A stretch of 21,845 nucleotides of DNA from Larix sibirica (GCA_004151065.3 NWUY0300029589.1:1-21845); one strand, 5' to 3'; numbered from the stretch's first letter, positions 9,528 through 20,606 are shown. Translations and numbers: made by a program. The notes: generated by a model from the sequence alone, not told the origin.

Positions 9528-11490
9528 ATGGACATCGAATTAGATGACTTCGGGATTGTGAGATTAGCAATAAGAATGCAAAGATCAGATGATCTCTTTG
9601 GAAGTCCATAAAGCATAATTCAAATTCATCTAGTTATGAAGCCATCATGTCTTGAAACAGATCATGACTATTCCACCGACCATCCAATCAAATCTATCAA
9701 TTTTTTTTATCATTTTTTGGTAATCCCCGTCATATCAATGTCGTCTCATACACAAATTGGATCATGATCACGGTTCCATTACTAAATTCGTCAACCCCTA
9801 ATGGTCTGCAATGTTCACCCATTAAAACTATTGCATCATTTCCATTTGGAGACATTCTGTTTAAGAAGCAAGTACATATAGGGATAGTTAATAGATTGAA
9901 AATGAGGGCCGGATTAGGATTGAACCAGTCGAGGCCCAACCTCTTAGATGATTTCCAAAGGTGCATAAAGAAGATCAGTAAAGCGGGGTGGCTGCCATTA
10001 TTTTCAAAGTTTAATGGCCACATTGATGCAATTACATTAGCCTTCACTAAGGGGTTTGATGGTGATAAAGTTCAATTGGGGATGTTGAGTTTCGACTATG
10101 AATAGTCCATAGTCGCGAAAACTGAACTTCCACAGGATGGAGAGCGTTGGTTCAAAAACCAACCCTAGAAAAAGAAGCATGGATTCCCTTTATGTCAAAA
10201 TATTGCACAAATCCAGATTGGTCCAAGGGTCTGGCAAGATCTTGTTTGAAGAAAAAGTATAAATATCTTTTGATGATCTTGCAGAAGTTTATCACATGCG
10301 AGGGGCGGTATGGAATGGCCTTTCCTTACCATGTTCGTATCTTGGGTCACTGTACAGGAAAGCTGTTGGACTTACTCAACTTCCTACTAAAATATTAGAT
10401 TGAGATGGCCAACACAACGAAGAGAAGGGATAACAATGTAGAGAAGAATCTCTACCACCACAGTCCTGTTAAACTTCTGGTTATGGTGGAATTGAAGAAG
10501 AGAAATGATTCTTGGGAGCATTTCTTGGTGAAGAACCAAATCACAAAGGATGGAAATATAGAATCAAAGGAGACAAAGGATAAGGATGAGAGGTATGATA
10601 AGCAGGAATTCGGTGATGACAATGGACATGAGCAACAAAGTGACAGTAAAGAGTAAAAGCACGAAGTTGCAGAAGAAAAACATCGGTATAATGTTAGGGA
10701 AGAGGAAATGCATGAAGCCGCTGAAGATGAGCCTAGGAAACCTCCAATAGAGCCCAAAACTATTGGGGACAGTGATGACGAGGTACATATTATTTCAACC
10801 CCTATAAAGAAGACACAGAAGAAACAACTTGCCAGAAAAAACAAGAAAAGTCCGAAGTCTCCTCCAAGGCAGAGGATAACGAGAAGTAGAGTATCCAAGT
10901 TGACTGAAGAAGCCCGAACGACTCCTATAGACAAAACACATGAGGTAAGGACTAAAGACCTTCCTCTAGAATATAGGAGTGGGGGGAACTTCGAAAACCC
11001 TACTAGAAAGAAAAGAACCAGAGCTGCTCTAAACATTGTAGCGACCTAGGAAGAATTGGATGAAATTGATCAATTGTATGTTGATCCCGATTCTTGGGAA
11101 CCTTTTAAAAAGTCATAGTTTGATGAACCTCTTCGTCAAGTTGAAAGATTGGAGGATGCGCAAGAAGAAGAAAAACCAGAGGATGATATTATGATGCATC
11201 CTGAAGAACACCATGAGGTTAAGAAATTGCAGAGGAAGATTAAGAAGATGATTGTGTTAGAGAGGCATATCAGGTTAGAAAACGCTCCGCTGAGGGATTC
11301 AAGTACTAGGTTTCAGGAAGGGATCAAGAGATTGAAAAATGAGAACAAAAAATCAATCAAGATGGCCAGGAAATGGTACAAGAGAGGCAAAAATCTCTAT
11401 TTGAAAAACGGGAAGCTTCAAGTGATATCCAAAGATTCTCAGCCCTCTTCTAAGCTAGATTTATCAGTGCATGTGGCTACTTGGGACTAA
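9528..11490 (+). pseudogene. Third ORF between integrase and 3' LTR (Athila-type position), first copy
   Basis: I cannot give it a function. The pieces read on in order: 9528-9720 (frame 3), 9722-10105 (frame 2, ends TAG 10103-10105), then, after a shift near 10140-10165, one frame from about 10147 to 11490 interrupted by stops at 10396, 10654, 11047 and 11116. The ancestral product would be about 650 residues. The middle has conserved-looking motifs (GERWFKN near 10139, NPDWSKG near 10213, ITCEGRYGM near 10285), reminiscent of a protein that recurs in plant retroelements. The C-terminal half is highly charged, with acidic (10560-10650) and basic clusters (10806-10870) and a likely coiled coil at 11215-11400. 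There is no clear signal peptide or membrane anchor, so a true envelope is doubtful. It is duplicated at 17289-19251. Confidence 0.65.
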
Positions 11491-11596
11491 ATTAATTCAT
11501 ACCAGTCCAAGTTGAGGGAGTCTCACAGTTTTGAGGACATTATATAAAGGATGATTCTTCTTTTTCTTTTGTATGAGGACATGCAAATCCTCAGGC

Positions 11597-11606
11597 TTGG
11601 GGGAGA
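11597..11606 (+). other. Polypurine tract before 3' LTR
   Basis: TTGGGGGAGA ends immediately before TG of the 3' LTR. The purine run GGGGGAGA (11599-11606) is the usual plus-strand primer of plant gypsy elements and fixes the LTR start at 11607. Confidence 0.82.
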
Positions 11607-12462
11607 TGTAGAGTCCGTATTTTGACCACTTTTGGCATATCTATTGACCACCATTTTGCCTCCTTTTCCTGTAAATAACATTGTTATATCGCCTATACCA
11701 TCCTAATTCACTATGTTTTGCATATGAAATGCTATGATGATCTAAAGGTATCAAACTCCTGCATAAGCTCACTGAATTCTTTTCATTTATTTTGGATTTA
11801 ATGGAAATTAAGTTGTTTTAGTTTATGAAGTTACAAGAAGCTTGATCCCATAACAGGTCCATTAGATGAATTTGGTAACAACTACAATTCCTACAACCAC
11901 TACAATTCCAGCAATGACGAGAGATATGGTAATGGCTTTTGAGTTGGAGATACTTCTTATTGATACAAAGTGAAAAGGAGATATAGGTCCGATGAAGAAT
12001 TACACCCATATGGTGCTATGTTGGCCACATCAGCTCCAACTATTACCAATAGATTGTTACACTTGATTCTTGGTCGATGCCGATATTCCTATAACACAAG
12101 TAACGAATGCGAATTCCTTGCCTTCGATCATGGAATTCGATTAATGAAGAACAAACTCCTTTTTACTATGTTCGTCCATGCATATCTATTAATGTAATCT
12201 CTCATTCTAAGTTGGGAATTGATGTACTTTCATGCTGCGAGTTGGCAGCGATATTCCATGTAACTGTTTTGTACGCATCCCTATAACGTCGATCATGTAG
12301 AATGCTATTTTGAACCATGGACGATGTATAAATGCTGATAAAATCATTGATGAGAGATTAGATTGGTAGCTTAGGAATAGTGATATACTCAGGCATTATA
12401 CGAACAACAACTTCCTTGTAATATTATTCTTTATCATTGATATAATACTGGTTCGATGCTCA
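11607..12462 (+). repeat. 3' LTR, interrupted by LINE insertion
   Basis: It starts TGTAGAGTCC right after the polypurine tract. From 11721 it aligns with the 5' LTR at 288 onward. The alignment ends at GCTCAT (12457-12462); the 5' LTR continues TTGATTCTCAG while this copy runs into 11 T and then LINE sequence. The remaining ~800 bp of the LTR should lie beyond the LINE 5' end, outside the window. TATAAAT is kept at 12327-12333, but AATAAA is lost. Confidence 0.82.
11841..12197 (+). other. Exon-like reading frame inside the LTR
   Basis: One frame of 119 codons contains only two internal stops (11940-11942, 11961-11963). It encodes an Asn/Tyr/Ser-rich start followed by R-S-D-E-E and G-A-M-L-A-T-S-A-P-T-I-T. 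The same frame can be followed in the 5' LTR at about 406-760, where more stops have accumulated. Upstream both LTRs share AAG/GTATC and TTTTAG spaced 72-74 bp apart (317-388 and 11748-11821), like a very short plant intron. It may be a captured host exon or chance; protein differences between the LTRs show no sign of selection. Confidence 0.25.
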
Positions 12463-13593
12463 TTTTTTTTTTTACAGAAACGGTTGAGTAGCTTTGATTA
12501 TAATAAAAGTGGCAAAAATTACATAGTGCAGAGGATGGATTGCTCCCATAACGGAGTGGCATCCATCACTCCCTGTTCATCTTTTACAAGCTTATAGCTG
12601 ATACGATACCTTCCAAATCTATGAAAGCTGTAACACCTAACAAACTGTCCAAGAAGGATAATACAAAATAAAAACATAACTACTAAGCTGGCTTATACAA
12701 AAACTGTAGAGTGAATCTTTCTAAAAGAGTGCCAAACCTACGAAGAGTTCCCATCCTGTGAATTACATTGAGACAGTACAAAAAGCATATAATCTGAAGG
12801 AAAATCATGTCAAAACCAAAATGCAGAAAGGGCCAACTGTCAAACTACTAATGAAGGCCAGTGTCCATGACTGCTCCAATGGACTCAGCTGTCCCATTCT
12901 TGTCAGAACTGAGGTCCACATAATTCCCTGCATGAACCATGAACTGCTTTAGCTTATTCATATTTCTTCCAAGGTTTGTCATTTCGCTGCTGGTGGCACT
13001 AGTTTTACGGACTTTGTGAGGGTAGCAGAGGCACACAGTCTCTTCCAAATGTTCAACCTTCTCAGCCACCTTGCTATTGTGAATCTTGACCTCAACATGC
13101 GTTGTTTGAGCCAGAGAGTAGAGTCGGGTCAGGACCTTTTTGAACTCCAAGTTCTCATTTCGAATTAGGCAAACCTGAACCTCGAGTTCCTGAATGCGGT
13201 TCAACATTTCCTTCTCATTCTTCGTATGACCTTTCCTCCCATCAAGACCCTCAAAACTTCCATGCTCGTCGTGCCTGCAATAGGACCCAAGCACAGAGTT
13301 GTTGTTACATTTAGACACCTGGTCGCCCATTGCTTCATCGACCAGTGGGATAGCCCAGTTGTAGGAACCATTGGGGATTCCAAAAGTCTTACTGCACCTT
13401 AAACATTTCAGATAAACACCAGTCCCTTCCTGTGAGCGTCCAATAATATGGTTCTCCATATTCATACACAAAACCAGCGTAGAGATGAGGGAAAACAAAT
13501 TCCATACAGAGAAGAACATAAACCGGCGAGGAAGTGAATACAATCAAGCTCCATCCCATCCCGTCTTAAACTGTTCCACTGGCTTCGCATGCC
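12463..13593 (-). mobile_element. 3' end of a minus-strand LINE inserted in the 3' LTR, first copy (cut at N)
   Basis: On the minus strand the element ends in an A11 tail (the T run at 12463-12473) abutting LTR sequence, the hallmark of target-primed insertion. The identical junction in the second copy continues at its far end into a RVT_3-type RNase H, which supports LINE identity. This copy is cut at 13593 by the N, at a point where the second copy goes on. No target-site duplication can be tested because the 5' end is absent. Confidence 0.65.
12848..13543 (-). pseudogene. LINE-associated ORF: hydrophobic segment, CxxC, coiled coil (first copy)
   Basis: I do not recognise this family. The open frame is about 231 codons with no ATG at its head (it opens with TTG after a stop; the first ATG is nine codons in). 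It encodes a hydrophobic N-terminal stretch, CLRC about 47-50 residues in, a low-complexity middle, then a heptad-like coiled coil (about residues 109-175) and a conserved end NYVDLSSDKNG. Compared with the second copy, a 1-bp indel shifts the N-terminal frame near 13520. About 20 of the last ~124 residues differ between the copies, so the ORF is not under visible constraint. It lies 375 bp before the LINE poly(A) tail, on the same strand. Confidence 0.5.
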
Positions 13594-13594
13594 N
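13594..13594. other. Single ambiguous base N at a structural junction
   Basis: The only non-ACGT base in the window lies exactly between LINE sequence (left) and the middle of the gypsy RT gene (right). Scaffolders commonly place a single N where two contigs are joined with an unknown or negative gap. It therefore marks a probable contig join and not a biological breakpoint. Confidence 0.9.
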
Positions 13595-14089
13595 TACAAG
13601 GTTTTACCTTTTGGCCTATGTAATGCACCTGCTACTTTCCAGCGGGTGATACTTGGTATTTTCTCTGACTTGTTACATGATTACATGGAGGTATACATGG
13701 ATGACTTTACTACATTCAGTGATTCTTTTGTGGAAATTTTAACTAATCTTAAAAAGTTCTAAAGAGTTGTAGAGATTCAAATTTAGCACTTAGAAATGAT
13801 TTTATGATACTGATTGAAAGTATTGTGTTGGGACACCATGTGTCTGCTGCAGGAATTTGGGTTGATCGTGCTAAAATAAAAGTGATTGTTAACATGCCAC
13901 CCACTGCAAACCAAAAATAGCTTCGAAGTTTCTTAACCCATGCAGGCTATTATTAACACTTCATTGAAAATTTTGCAAAGATAGCCTTACCATTGTTCAA
14001 ATTGCTAGCAAAAGAAGTTGATTTTCATTCGAGTAAGGAATGCCAACTTGCCTTTGATGTAGTAAAGGATTACGTTTTCTTCAACTTCA
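13595..14089 (+). pseudogene. pol: Reverse transcriptase fragment, second copy
   Basis: It opens directly in YKVLPFGLCNAPATFQR, with the usual Phe in LPFGL where the first copy has Ser. The catalytic YMDD is at 13694-13705. The same stops and frameshifts as the first copy follow. No upstream RT motifs exist because the sequence starts at the N. Confidence 0.88.
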
Positions 14090-14561
14090 GTGTTGAGAGG
14101 TCCAAATTGGAGCCTTCCATCCCATATCTCTATCGATGCACCATATTGGGCCATAGGGGAAATATTAGGCCAAAAGGAAAATCTCTTAACCCATGTTATT
14201 TACTGTATAAGCAAAAATCTAGCCCCTCCCAAATTAAATTACACTGTAATTGAGAAAATAATTCATTTCGGTTGTCTATGCAATAAACAAATTTAGACAC
14301 TACATCACATGGTACGAAGTTTTTATCCATACTAACCACTCTTCCATTAGGTACCTCATGAATAAGCCAATTACGAATGACATAATTACTAGGTGGTTGC
14401 TGCTGCTACGGGAGTTCAACATCACAATTATGGACATACCAAGGAAGGAAAATCAGGTGGCTAACTTCCTTTCTAGACTCAATAATAAAGGTGAGAATAC
14501 TCTTGTTGATGACAATTCCCTTATGAGAATATGTTTGTTATTTCTACTAACCTGCCATGAT
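14090..14561 (+). pseudogene. pol: RNase H domain of pol, second copy
   Basis: Identical by eye to 6329-6800, including the stop at 14294-14296 and the Asn codon (14334-14336) in place of the catalytic Asp of HTDH. It cannot be active. Confidence 0.85.
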
Positions 14562-15928
14562 TTGCATACATAGCCAACTATCTTGCTACAGGGAAACTTC
14601 CACCCCAATTTTCATTGAAGGAAAGAGATAGGGTTGTGAGAATGAGTGCTCCTTATTCTTGGATTAAAAGAGATCTCTTTTACATAGGTCCTCACTTGAT
14701 CATTCACATATGTGTGAGAGAAGACAAAATGCATGACATCCTGAAGGCTTTCCATGATGAACACTCTTGGAGGCATTCTGTAGATAACATAACAACATAT
14801 AAAATCCTCCACATGGGCTATTATATTCCTGCGCTCTTCCACAATGCAAATAATTGTGTTCGGACATGTGACAGCTTCTAGAGGATGGGTTAACCGATTC
14901 CATCATATGAGATGCCACTCCAACCTCGGGTTCTTGTAGAGCCCTTTGAAAAATGGGCCCTAGACTTTGTAGGACCTATTAGCCCTCCTTCCAAATGTAA
15001 AAAGTATATTTTGGTTTGCACAGACAATGTGACTAAGTGGGTGGAGGCAAAAGCCTTACCTAGAGTTACGAAAAAGTTAGTAGTAGATTTATTGTTTGGT
15101 GAAATTTTTGCTCTCTTTGGAGTACTTAGAGAGATTGTTACTGACCAAGGTGCTCAATTTACATCTAAGTTGATACTAGTAATTACCCATAGGTATCAAA
15201 TCACGCACATGAAATCCACTCCATATCATCTACAAGCCAATGGGCAAGTGGAGTCAACGAACAAGGTTCTAGAGGAAATCCTTACCAAAACAGTACAAAT
15301 GCACAAGAAGGATTGGACAAATAGACTTCTAGAGGCCTTATGGGCGTACAAGACAACATGAAGAAGTACTATTGGTTTCTCTCCATACCAGCTGGTCTAT
15401 GGAAAGAAAATCCAACTTCCTATCGAATTTCAGATCAAAAATTTCAAAATGGTTGCAGATTTAGACATGGATCTAATTGAGGCTCAAAAGCATAGAAATT
15501 TACAATTAAATGAACTAGATGAGACGCGACAGGAATATTTTCAACACACTGATATCATCCAGCAGCAGAGGGAAAGATGGCATGACATGGTGATTAAAAA
15601 GAAGCAGTTCAAGGTAGGGGACTAAGCACTCCTCTTCGATACAAAGTTTAAAAACTTAAAGGGGAAAGTCAACAAACATTGCCTCGGCCCTTATGACGTT
15701 GAAGCTGGTTATGATAATGGATATGCCAAAGTTAGAACGATTGATGATGAGAAGGTGTCCTTCTTAGTCAATGGGAACAAACTTAATTTATTTCAAAAGC
15801 CTAAGTCCAATGAGGAGTTTGTCAAAAGTTTGATGGAACAAGTTGAATTGGAGGTAGTAAGTAGGGGGGATTTTACCTGTGCTTCTTCTTCCTCATCCCA
15901 ATTCCTTTTTATTACTATAAAAAAATGA
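14562..15928 (+). pseudogene. pol: Integrase of pol, second copy
   Basis: Identical by eye to 6801-8167. The D-D35-E codons are at 14963-14965, 15143-15145 and 15251-15253 inside an uninterrupted 149-codon core (14912-15361). The zinc-binding region again ends CDSF, and stops at 15359-15361 and 15623-15625 interrupt the C-terminal domain. Confidence 0.88.
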
Positions 15929-17288
15929 AAAAAATTTAGAAAAACAAAAATTAAAATAAAGAGAAAAATTAAAGCCCTGCTGTAAAAACCATAATTTTTG
16001 GCGCAGTAGAGCCAAGACCTCACTTCCCAGTCTCGTGTTCGTGGAGTCTTTAATAAATTTGTGGTTTTTTTCTTCTCCTTTTAATTTTTTTTTCATGCTC
16101 ATGTTGGATTGATGGAGGATTCCTTGAGGCCTTCCTTCCAATAATCTTGTCCCATCGACTTCAACTCATCATATGGGTTCAAGATCAGAGATTAAGTGAT
16201 GCCTTGAAGTTCGTATGCTTTAATGATGAGCTTTATTGCTACCAACATAGAGGATGCATTAATGCCTCATGACTGTTAGATCCTACAGGGGGTTTGACGA
16301 CAACACATTCATTCAAACCTGATAGGATGCATCAAGGGTACCATGGTTCTCATCGCCATTATTGGTGAGATAACTCGCATCAGTTAACGCCATTCATCAA
16401 GGGCCGATAATCAGATGAATCCTGTCACATTCGACATGAAGAAATCTATTCATGTGAACGAGATTGTACACGCGGGGGTTGAAGACGAAGAATTTTTTAC
16501 TATCCTGTTGCAGCATTTTAAATTGTCAATAAAGAACAAATCCAAATTTCTATTATGTTTTGGCCCAGTTCAGTTCAGGAGGCCAATTTCAAAATAAAAT
16601 GGAGAAATCTCTTATCTTTAGTAAAAAGACTTATGTTCTTGTATCACAAACCAAGTGGGTTAAATCCTACTCCTGTTCCTATTTTCGATCATGTTCTTGT
16701 TCCAAATCCAGTTACGATTCTAATTCCTAAAACAAACCCTGCTTTACAAAGTATGGGTGTATGATAGAACCCCTTCCTTCGACAAAGGCAGCGCTAGTAA
16801 TAACTTTGTATGGATCAGGTAGCTGAGACTACTAGTAGTTCATTTTCTTTTTATTCACAATGATGAAATATTATGATGTGAAGGCGGTTCCTTTGATGAA
16901 TCAAGAACCTAAGCCAATACCCCTTTGATCCATGTCTTATGATGATTTTGCACTTCCATTTTAAAGTTATTATTGTGTGGGATTATTATCTGGCTTCCAT
17001 GTATTGGATTTGCCATGATGTCAATCTAAATCATCACTTCAACATGCACTTTACATGGTGTTCACTCCCGAGCCATTCATAGTCATAATTATGATCATGC
17101 ATGCATGATTAGATTGGATAATGATGATGAAATCGTTATGATCACGATCTTTTTGAAAACCCAAACCTTCCACTAACATATCGTTATCCTTCCATATCTA
17201 TCGTACTGAGCCATTTCCCATCCTAATTATACAATTAAGTGGTAATTAGATATTTTACATGCCCTAGCATAGGATTGCATTAGAAGTA
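15929..17288 (+). other. Degenerate spacer, second copy
   Basis: It matches 8168-9527. It carries the only three differences found in the near-identical block (16717, 16739, 16822). Two change codons in the short Pro/Val-rich frame at 16555-16764 (Val to Ile, Leu to Pro). The CATGCATG palindrome is at 17094-17109. No gene is recognisable. Confidence 0.45.
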
Positions 17289-19251
17289 ATGGACATCGAA
17301 TTAGATGACTTCGGGATTGTGAGATTAGCAATAAGAATGCAAAGATCAGATGATCTCTTTGGAAGTCCATAAAGCATAATTCAAATTCATCTAGTTATGA
17401 AGCCATCATGTCTTGAAACAGATCATGACTATTCCACCGACCATCCAATCAAATCTATCAATTTTTTTTATCATTTTTTGGTAATCCCCGTCATATCAAT
17501 GTCGTCTCATACACAAATTGGATCATGATCACGGTTCCATTACTAAATTCGTCAACCCCTAATGGTCTGCAATGTTCACCCATTAAAACTATTGCATCAT
17601 TTCCATTTGGAGACATTCTGTTTAAGAAGCAAGTACATATAGGGATAGTTAATAGATTGAAAATGAGGGCCGGATTAGGATTGAACCAGTCGAGGCCCAA
17701 CCTCTTAGATGATTTCCAAAGGTGCATAAAGAAGATCAGTAAAGCGGGGTGGCTGCCATTATTTTCAAAGTTTAATGGCCACATTGATGCAATTACATTA
17801 GCCTTCACTAAGGGGTTTGATGGTGATAAAGTTCAATTGGGGATGTTGAGTTTCGACTATGAATAGTCCATAGTCGCGAAAACTGAACTTCCACAGGATG
17901 GAGAGCGTTGGTTCAAAAACCAACCCTAGAAAAAGAAGCATGGATTCCCTTTATGTCAAAATATTGCACAAATCCAGATTGGTCCAAGGGTCTGGCAAGA
18001 TCTTGTTTGAAGAAAAAGTATAAATATCTTTTGATGATCTTGCAGAAGTTTATCACATGCGAGGGGCGGTATGGAATGGCCTTTCCTTACCATGTTCGTA
18101 TCTTGGGTCACTGTACAGGAAAGCTGTTGGACTTACTCAACTTCCTACTAAAATATTAGATTGAGATGGCCAACACAACGAAGAGAAGGGATAACAATGT
18201 AGAGAAGAATCTCTACCACCACAGTCCTGTTAAACTTCTGGTTATGGTGGAATTGAAGAAGAGAAATGATTCTTGGGAGCATTTCTTGGTGAAGAACCAA
18301 ATCACAAAGGATGGAAATATAGAATCAAAGGAGACAAAGGATAAGGATGAGAGGTATGATAAGCAGGAATTCGGTGATGACAATGGACATGAGCAACAAA
18401 GTGACAGTAAAGAGTAAAAGCACGAAGTTGCAGAAGAAAAACATCGGTATAATGTTAGGGAAGAGGAAATGCATGAAGCCGCTGAAGATGAGCCTAGGAA
18501 ACCTCCAATAGAGCCCAAAACTATTGGGGACAGTGATGACGAGGTACATATTATTTCAACCCCTATAAAGAAGACACAGAAGAAACAACTTGCCAGAAAA
18601 AACAAGAAAAGTCCGAAGTCTCCTCCAAGGCAGAGGATAACGAGAAGTAGAGTATCCAAGTTGACTGAAGAAGCCCGAACGACTCCTATAGACAAAACAC
18701 ATGAGGTAAGGACTAAAGACCTTCCTCTAGAATATAGGAGTGGGGGGAACTTCGAAAACCCTACTAGAAAGAAAAGAACCAGAGCTGCTCTAAACATTGT
18801 AGCGACCTAGGAAGAATTGGATGAAATTGATCAATTGTATGTTGATCCCGATTCTTGGGAACCTTTTAAAAAGTCATAGTTTGATGAACCTCTTCGTCAA
18901 GTTGAAAGATTGGAGGATGCGCAAGAAGAAGAAAAACCAGAGGATGATATTATGATGCATCCTGAAGAACACCATGAGGTTAAGAAATTGCAGAGGAAGA
19001 TTAAGAAGATGATTGTGTTAGAGAGGCATATCAGGTTAGAAAACGCTCCGCTGAGGGATTCAAGTACTAGGTTTCAGGAAGGGATCAAGAGATTGAAAAA
19101 TGAGAACAAAAAATCAATCAAGATGGCCAGGAAATGGTACAAGAGAGGCAAAAATCTCTATTTGAAAAACGGGAAGCTTCAAGTGATATCCAAAGATTCT
19201 CAGCCCTCTTCTAAGCTAGATTTATCAGTGCATGTGGCTACTTGGGACTAA
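17289..19251 (+). pseudogene. Third ORF of the gypsy element, second copy
   Basis: Same content and same lesions as 9528-11490: pieces at 17525-17866, 17908-18159, 18166-18417, 18469-18810 and 18910-19251, of which the last four share one frame broken by stops. Identical protein fragments in both copies show that no lesion arose after the copying. Function unknown; see the first copy for motifs. Confidence 0.65.
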
Positions 19252-19357
19252 ATTAATTCATACCAGTCCAAGTTGAGGGAGTCTCACAGTTTTGAGGACA
19301 TTATATAAAGGATGATTCTTCTTTTTCTTTTGTATGAGGACATGCAAATCCTCAGGC

Positions 19358-19367
19358 TTGGGGGAGA
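19358..19367 (+). other. Polypurine tract, second copy
   Basis: TTGGGGGAGA immediately before the TG of the LTR at 19368, identical to 11597-11606. Confidence 0.8.
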
Positions 19368-20223
19368 TGTAGAGTCCGTATTTTGACCACTTTTGGCATA
19401 TCTATTGACCACCATTTTGCCTCCTTTTCCTGTAAATAACATTGTTATATCGCCTATACCATCCTAATTCACTATGTTTTGCATATGAAATGCTATGATG
19501 ATCTAAAGGTATCAAACTCCTGCATAAGCTCACTGAATTCTTTTCATTTATTTTGGATTTAATGGAAATTAAGTTGTTTTAGTTTATGAAGTTACAAGAA
19601 GCTTGATCCCATAACAGGTCCATTAGATGAATTTGGTAACAACTACAATTCCTACAACCACTACAATTCCAGCAATGACGAGAGATATGGTAATGGCTTT
19701 TGAGTTGGAGATACTTCTTATTGATACAAAGTGAAAAGGAGATATAGGTCCGATGAAGAATTACACCCATATGGTGCTATGTTGGCCACATCAGCTCCAA
19801 CTATTACCAATAGATTGTTACACTTGATTCTTGGTCGATGCCGATATTCCTATAACACAAGTAACGAATGCGAATTCCTTGCCTTCGATCATGGAATTCG
19901 ATTAATGAAGAACAAACTCCTTTTTACTATGTTCGTCCATGCATATCTATTAATGTAATCTCTCATTCTAAGTTGGGAATTGATGTACTTTCATGCTGCG
20001 AGTTGGCAGCGATATTCCATGTAACTGTTTTGTACGCATCCCTATAACGTCGATCATGTAGAATGCTATTTTGAACCATGGACGATGTATAAATGCTGAT
20101 AAAATCATTGATGAGAGATTAGATTGGTAGCTTAGGAATAGTGATATACTCAGGCATTATACGAACAACAACTTCCTTGTAATATTATTCTTTATCATTG
20201 ATATAATACTGGTTCGATGCTCA
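19368..20223 (+). repeat. 3' LTR, second copy, interrupted by LINE
   Basis: Identical by eye to 11607-12462, including the point where LTR sequence gives way to the 11-base T run (20224-20234). The exon-like frame is at 19602-19958. Confidence 0.82.
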
Positions 20224-20606
20224 TTTTTTTTTTTACAGAAACGGTTGAGTAGCTTTGATTATAATAAAAGTGGCAAAAATTACATAGTGCAGAGGATGGA
20301 TTGCTCCCATAACAGAGTAGCATCCATTACTCCCTGTTCATCTTTTACAAGCTTATAGCTGATATGATACCTTCCAGATCTATAAAAGCTGTAACACCTA
20401 ACAAACTGTCCAAGAAGTCTAATACAAAAGAAAACAATAACTACTAAGTTGGCTTATACAAAAACTGTAGAGTGAAGCTTTCTAAAAGAGTGCCAAACCT
20501 ACGAAGAATTCCCATCCTGTGAATTACATTGAAACAGTACAAAAACATATAATCTGAAGGAAAAGCATGTCAAAACCAAAATGCAAAAGGGACAACCGTC
20601 AGACTA

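Larger units (their letters stand above)
288..12462 (+). mobile_element. Decayed Ty3/gypsy LTR retrotransposon, Athila/Tat-like
   Basis: A single element can be followed on the + strand: LTR, PBS, gag, protease, reverse transcriptase, RNase H, integrase, a third ORF, polypurine tract, and a truncated 3' LTR. The gene order PR-RT-RH-IN defines Ty3/gypsy. The tRNA-Asp-like PBS, the long LTR (more than 1.5 kb), the ~9.8 kb internal region and the extra sense ORF after integrase point to the Athila/Tat group and not to chromoviruses; no chromodomain is seen after integrase. The two LTRs differ at roughly 15-20% of sites by eye, so the insertion is old. Each coding domain has several stops and frameshifts. 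The 3' LTR is cut at 12462 by a minus-strand LINE. Confidence 0.88.
5834..13593 (+). repeat. Unit A of a 7.76-kb direct repeat
   Basis: This unit recurs at 13595-21354 with an offset of 7761 bp (7759-7760 at the far end because of small indels). I see four differences in 5842-5869, three between 8956 and 9061, none elsewhere up to 12552, and then many (about 6-7%) from 12553 to 13593. It covers RT, RNase H, integrase, the third ORF, the 3' LTR and the LINE end. Confidence 0.92.
13595..20223 (+). mobile_element. Second copy of the Ty3/gypsy element, 3' part only
   Basis: The copy lacks 5' LTR, PBS, gag, protease and the first part of RT. It contains the RT core, RNase H, integrase, the third ORF, polypurine tract and 856 bp of 3' LTR, in the same order and with the same lesions as the first copy. 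It ends at the same LINE poly(A) junction (20224). Confidence 0.88.

Noticed and set aside
10452-11036. 194-codon minus-strand open frame (and its duplicate 18213-18797)
   Set aside because: It is antisense to the Lys/Glu-rich third ORF; its Ser/Cys/Phe/Leu-rich, hydrophobic composition is the expected complement of those codons and shows no motif.
11541-11548. TATATAAA just before the polypurine tract
   Set aside because: A TATA box outside the LTR has no place in the element's transcription plan, and AT-rich DNA gives such matches often.
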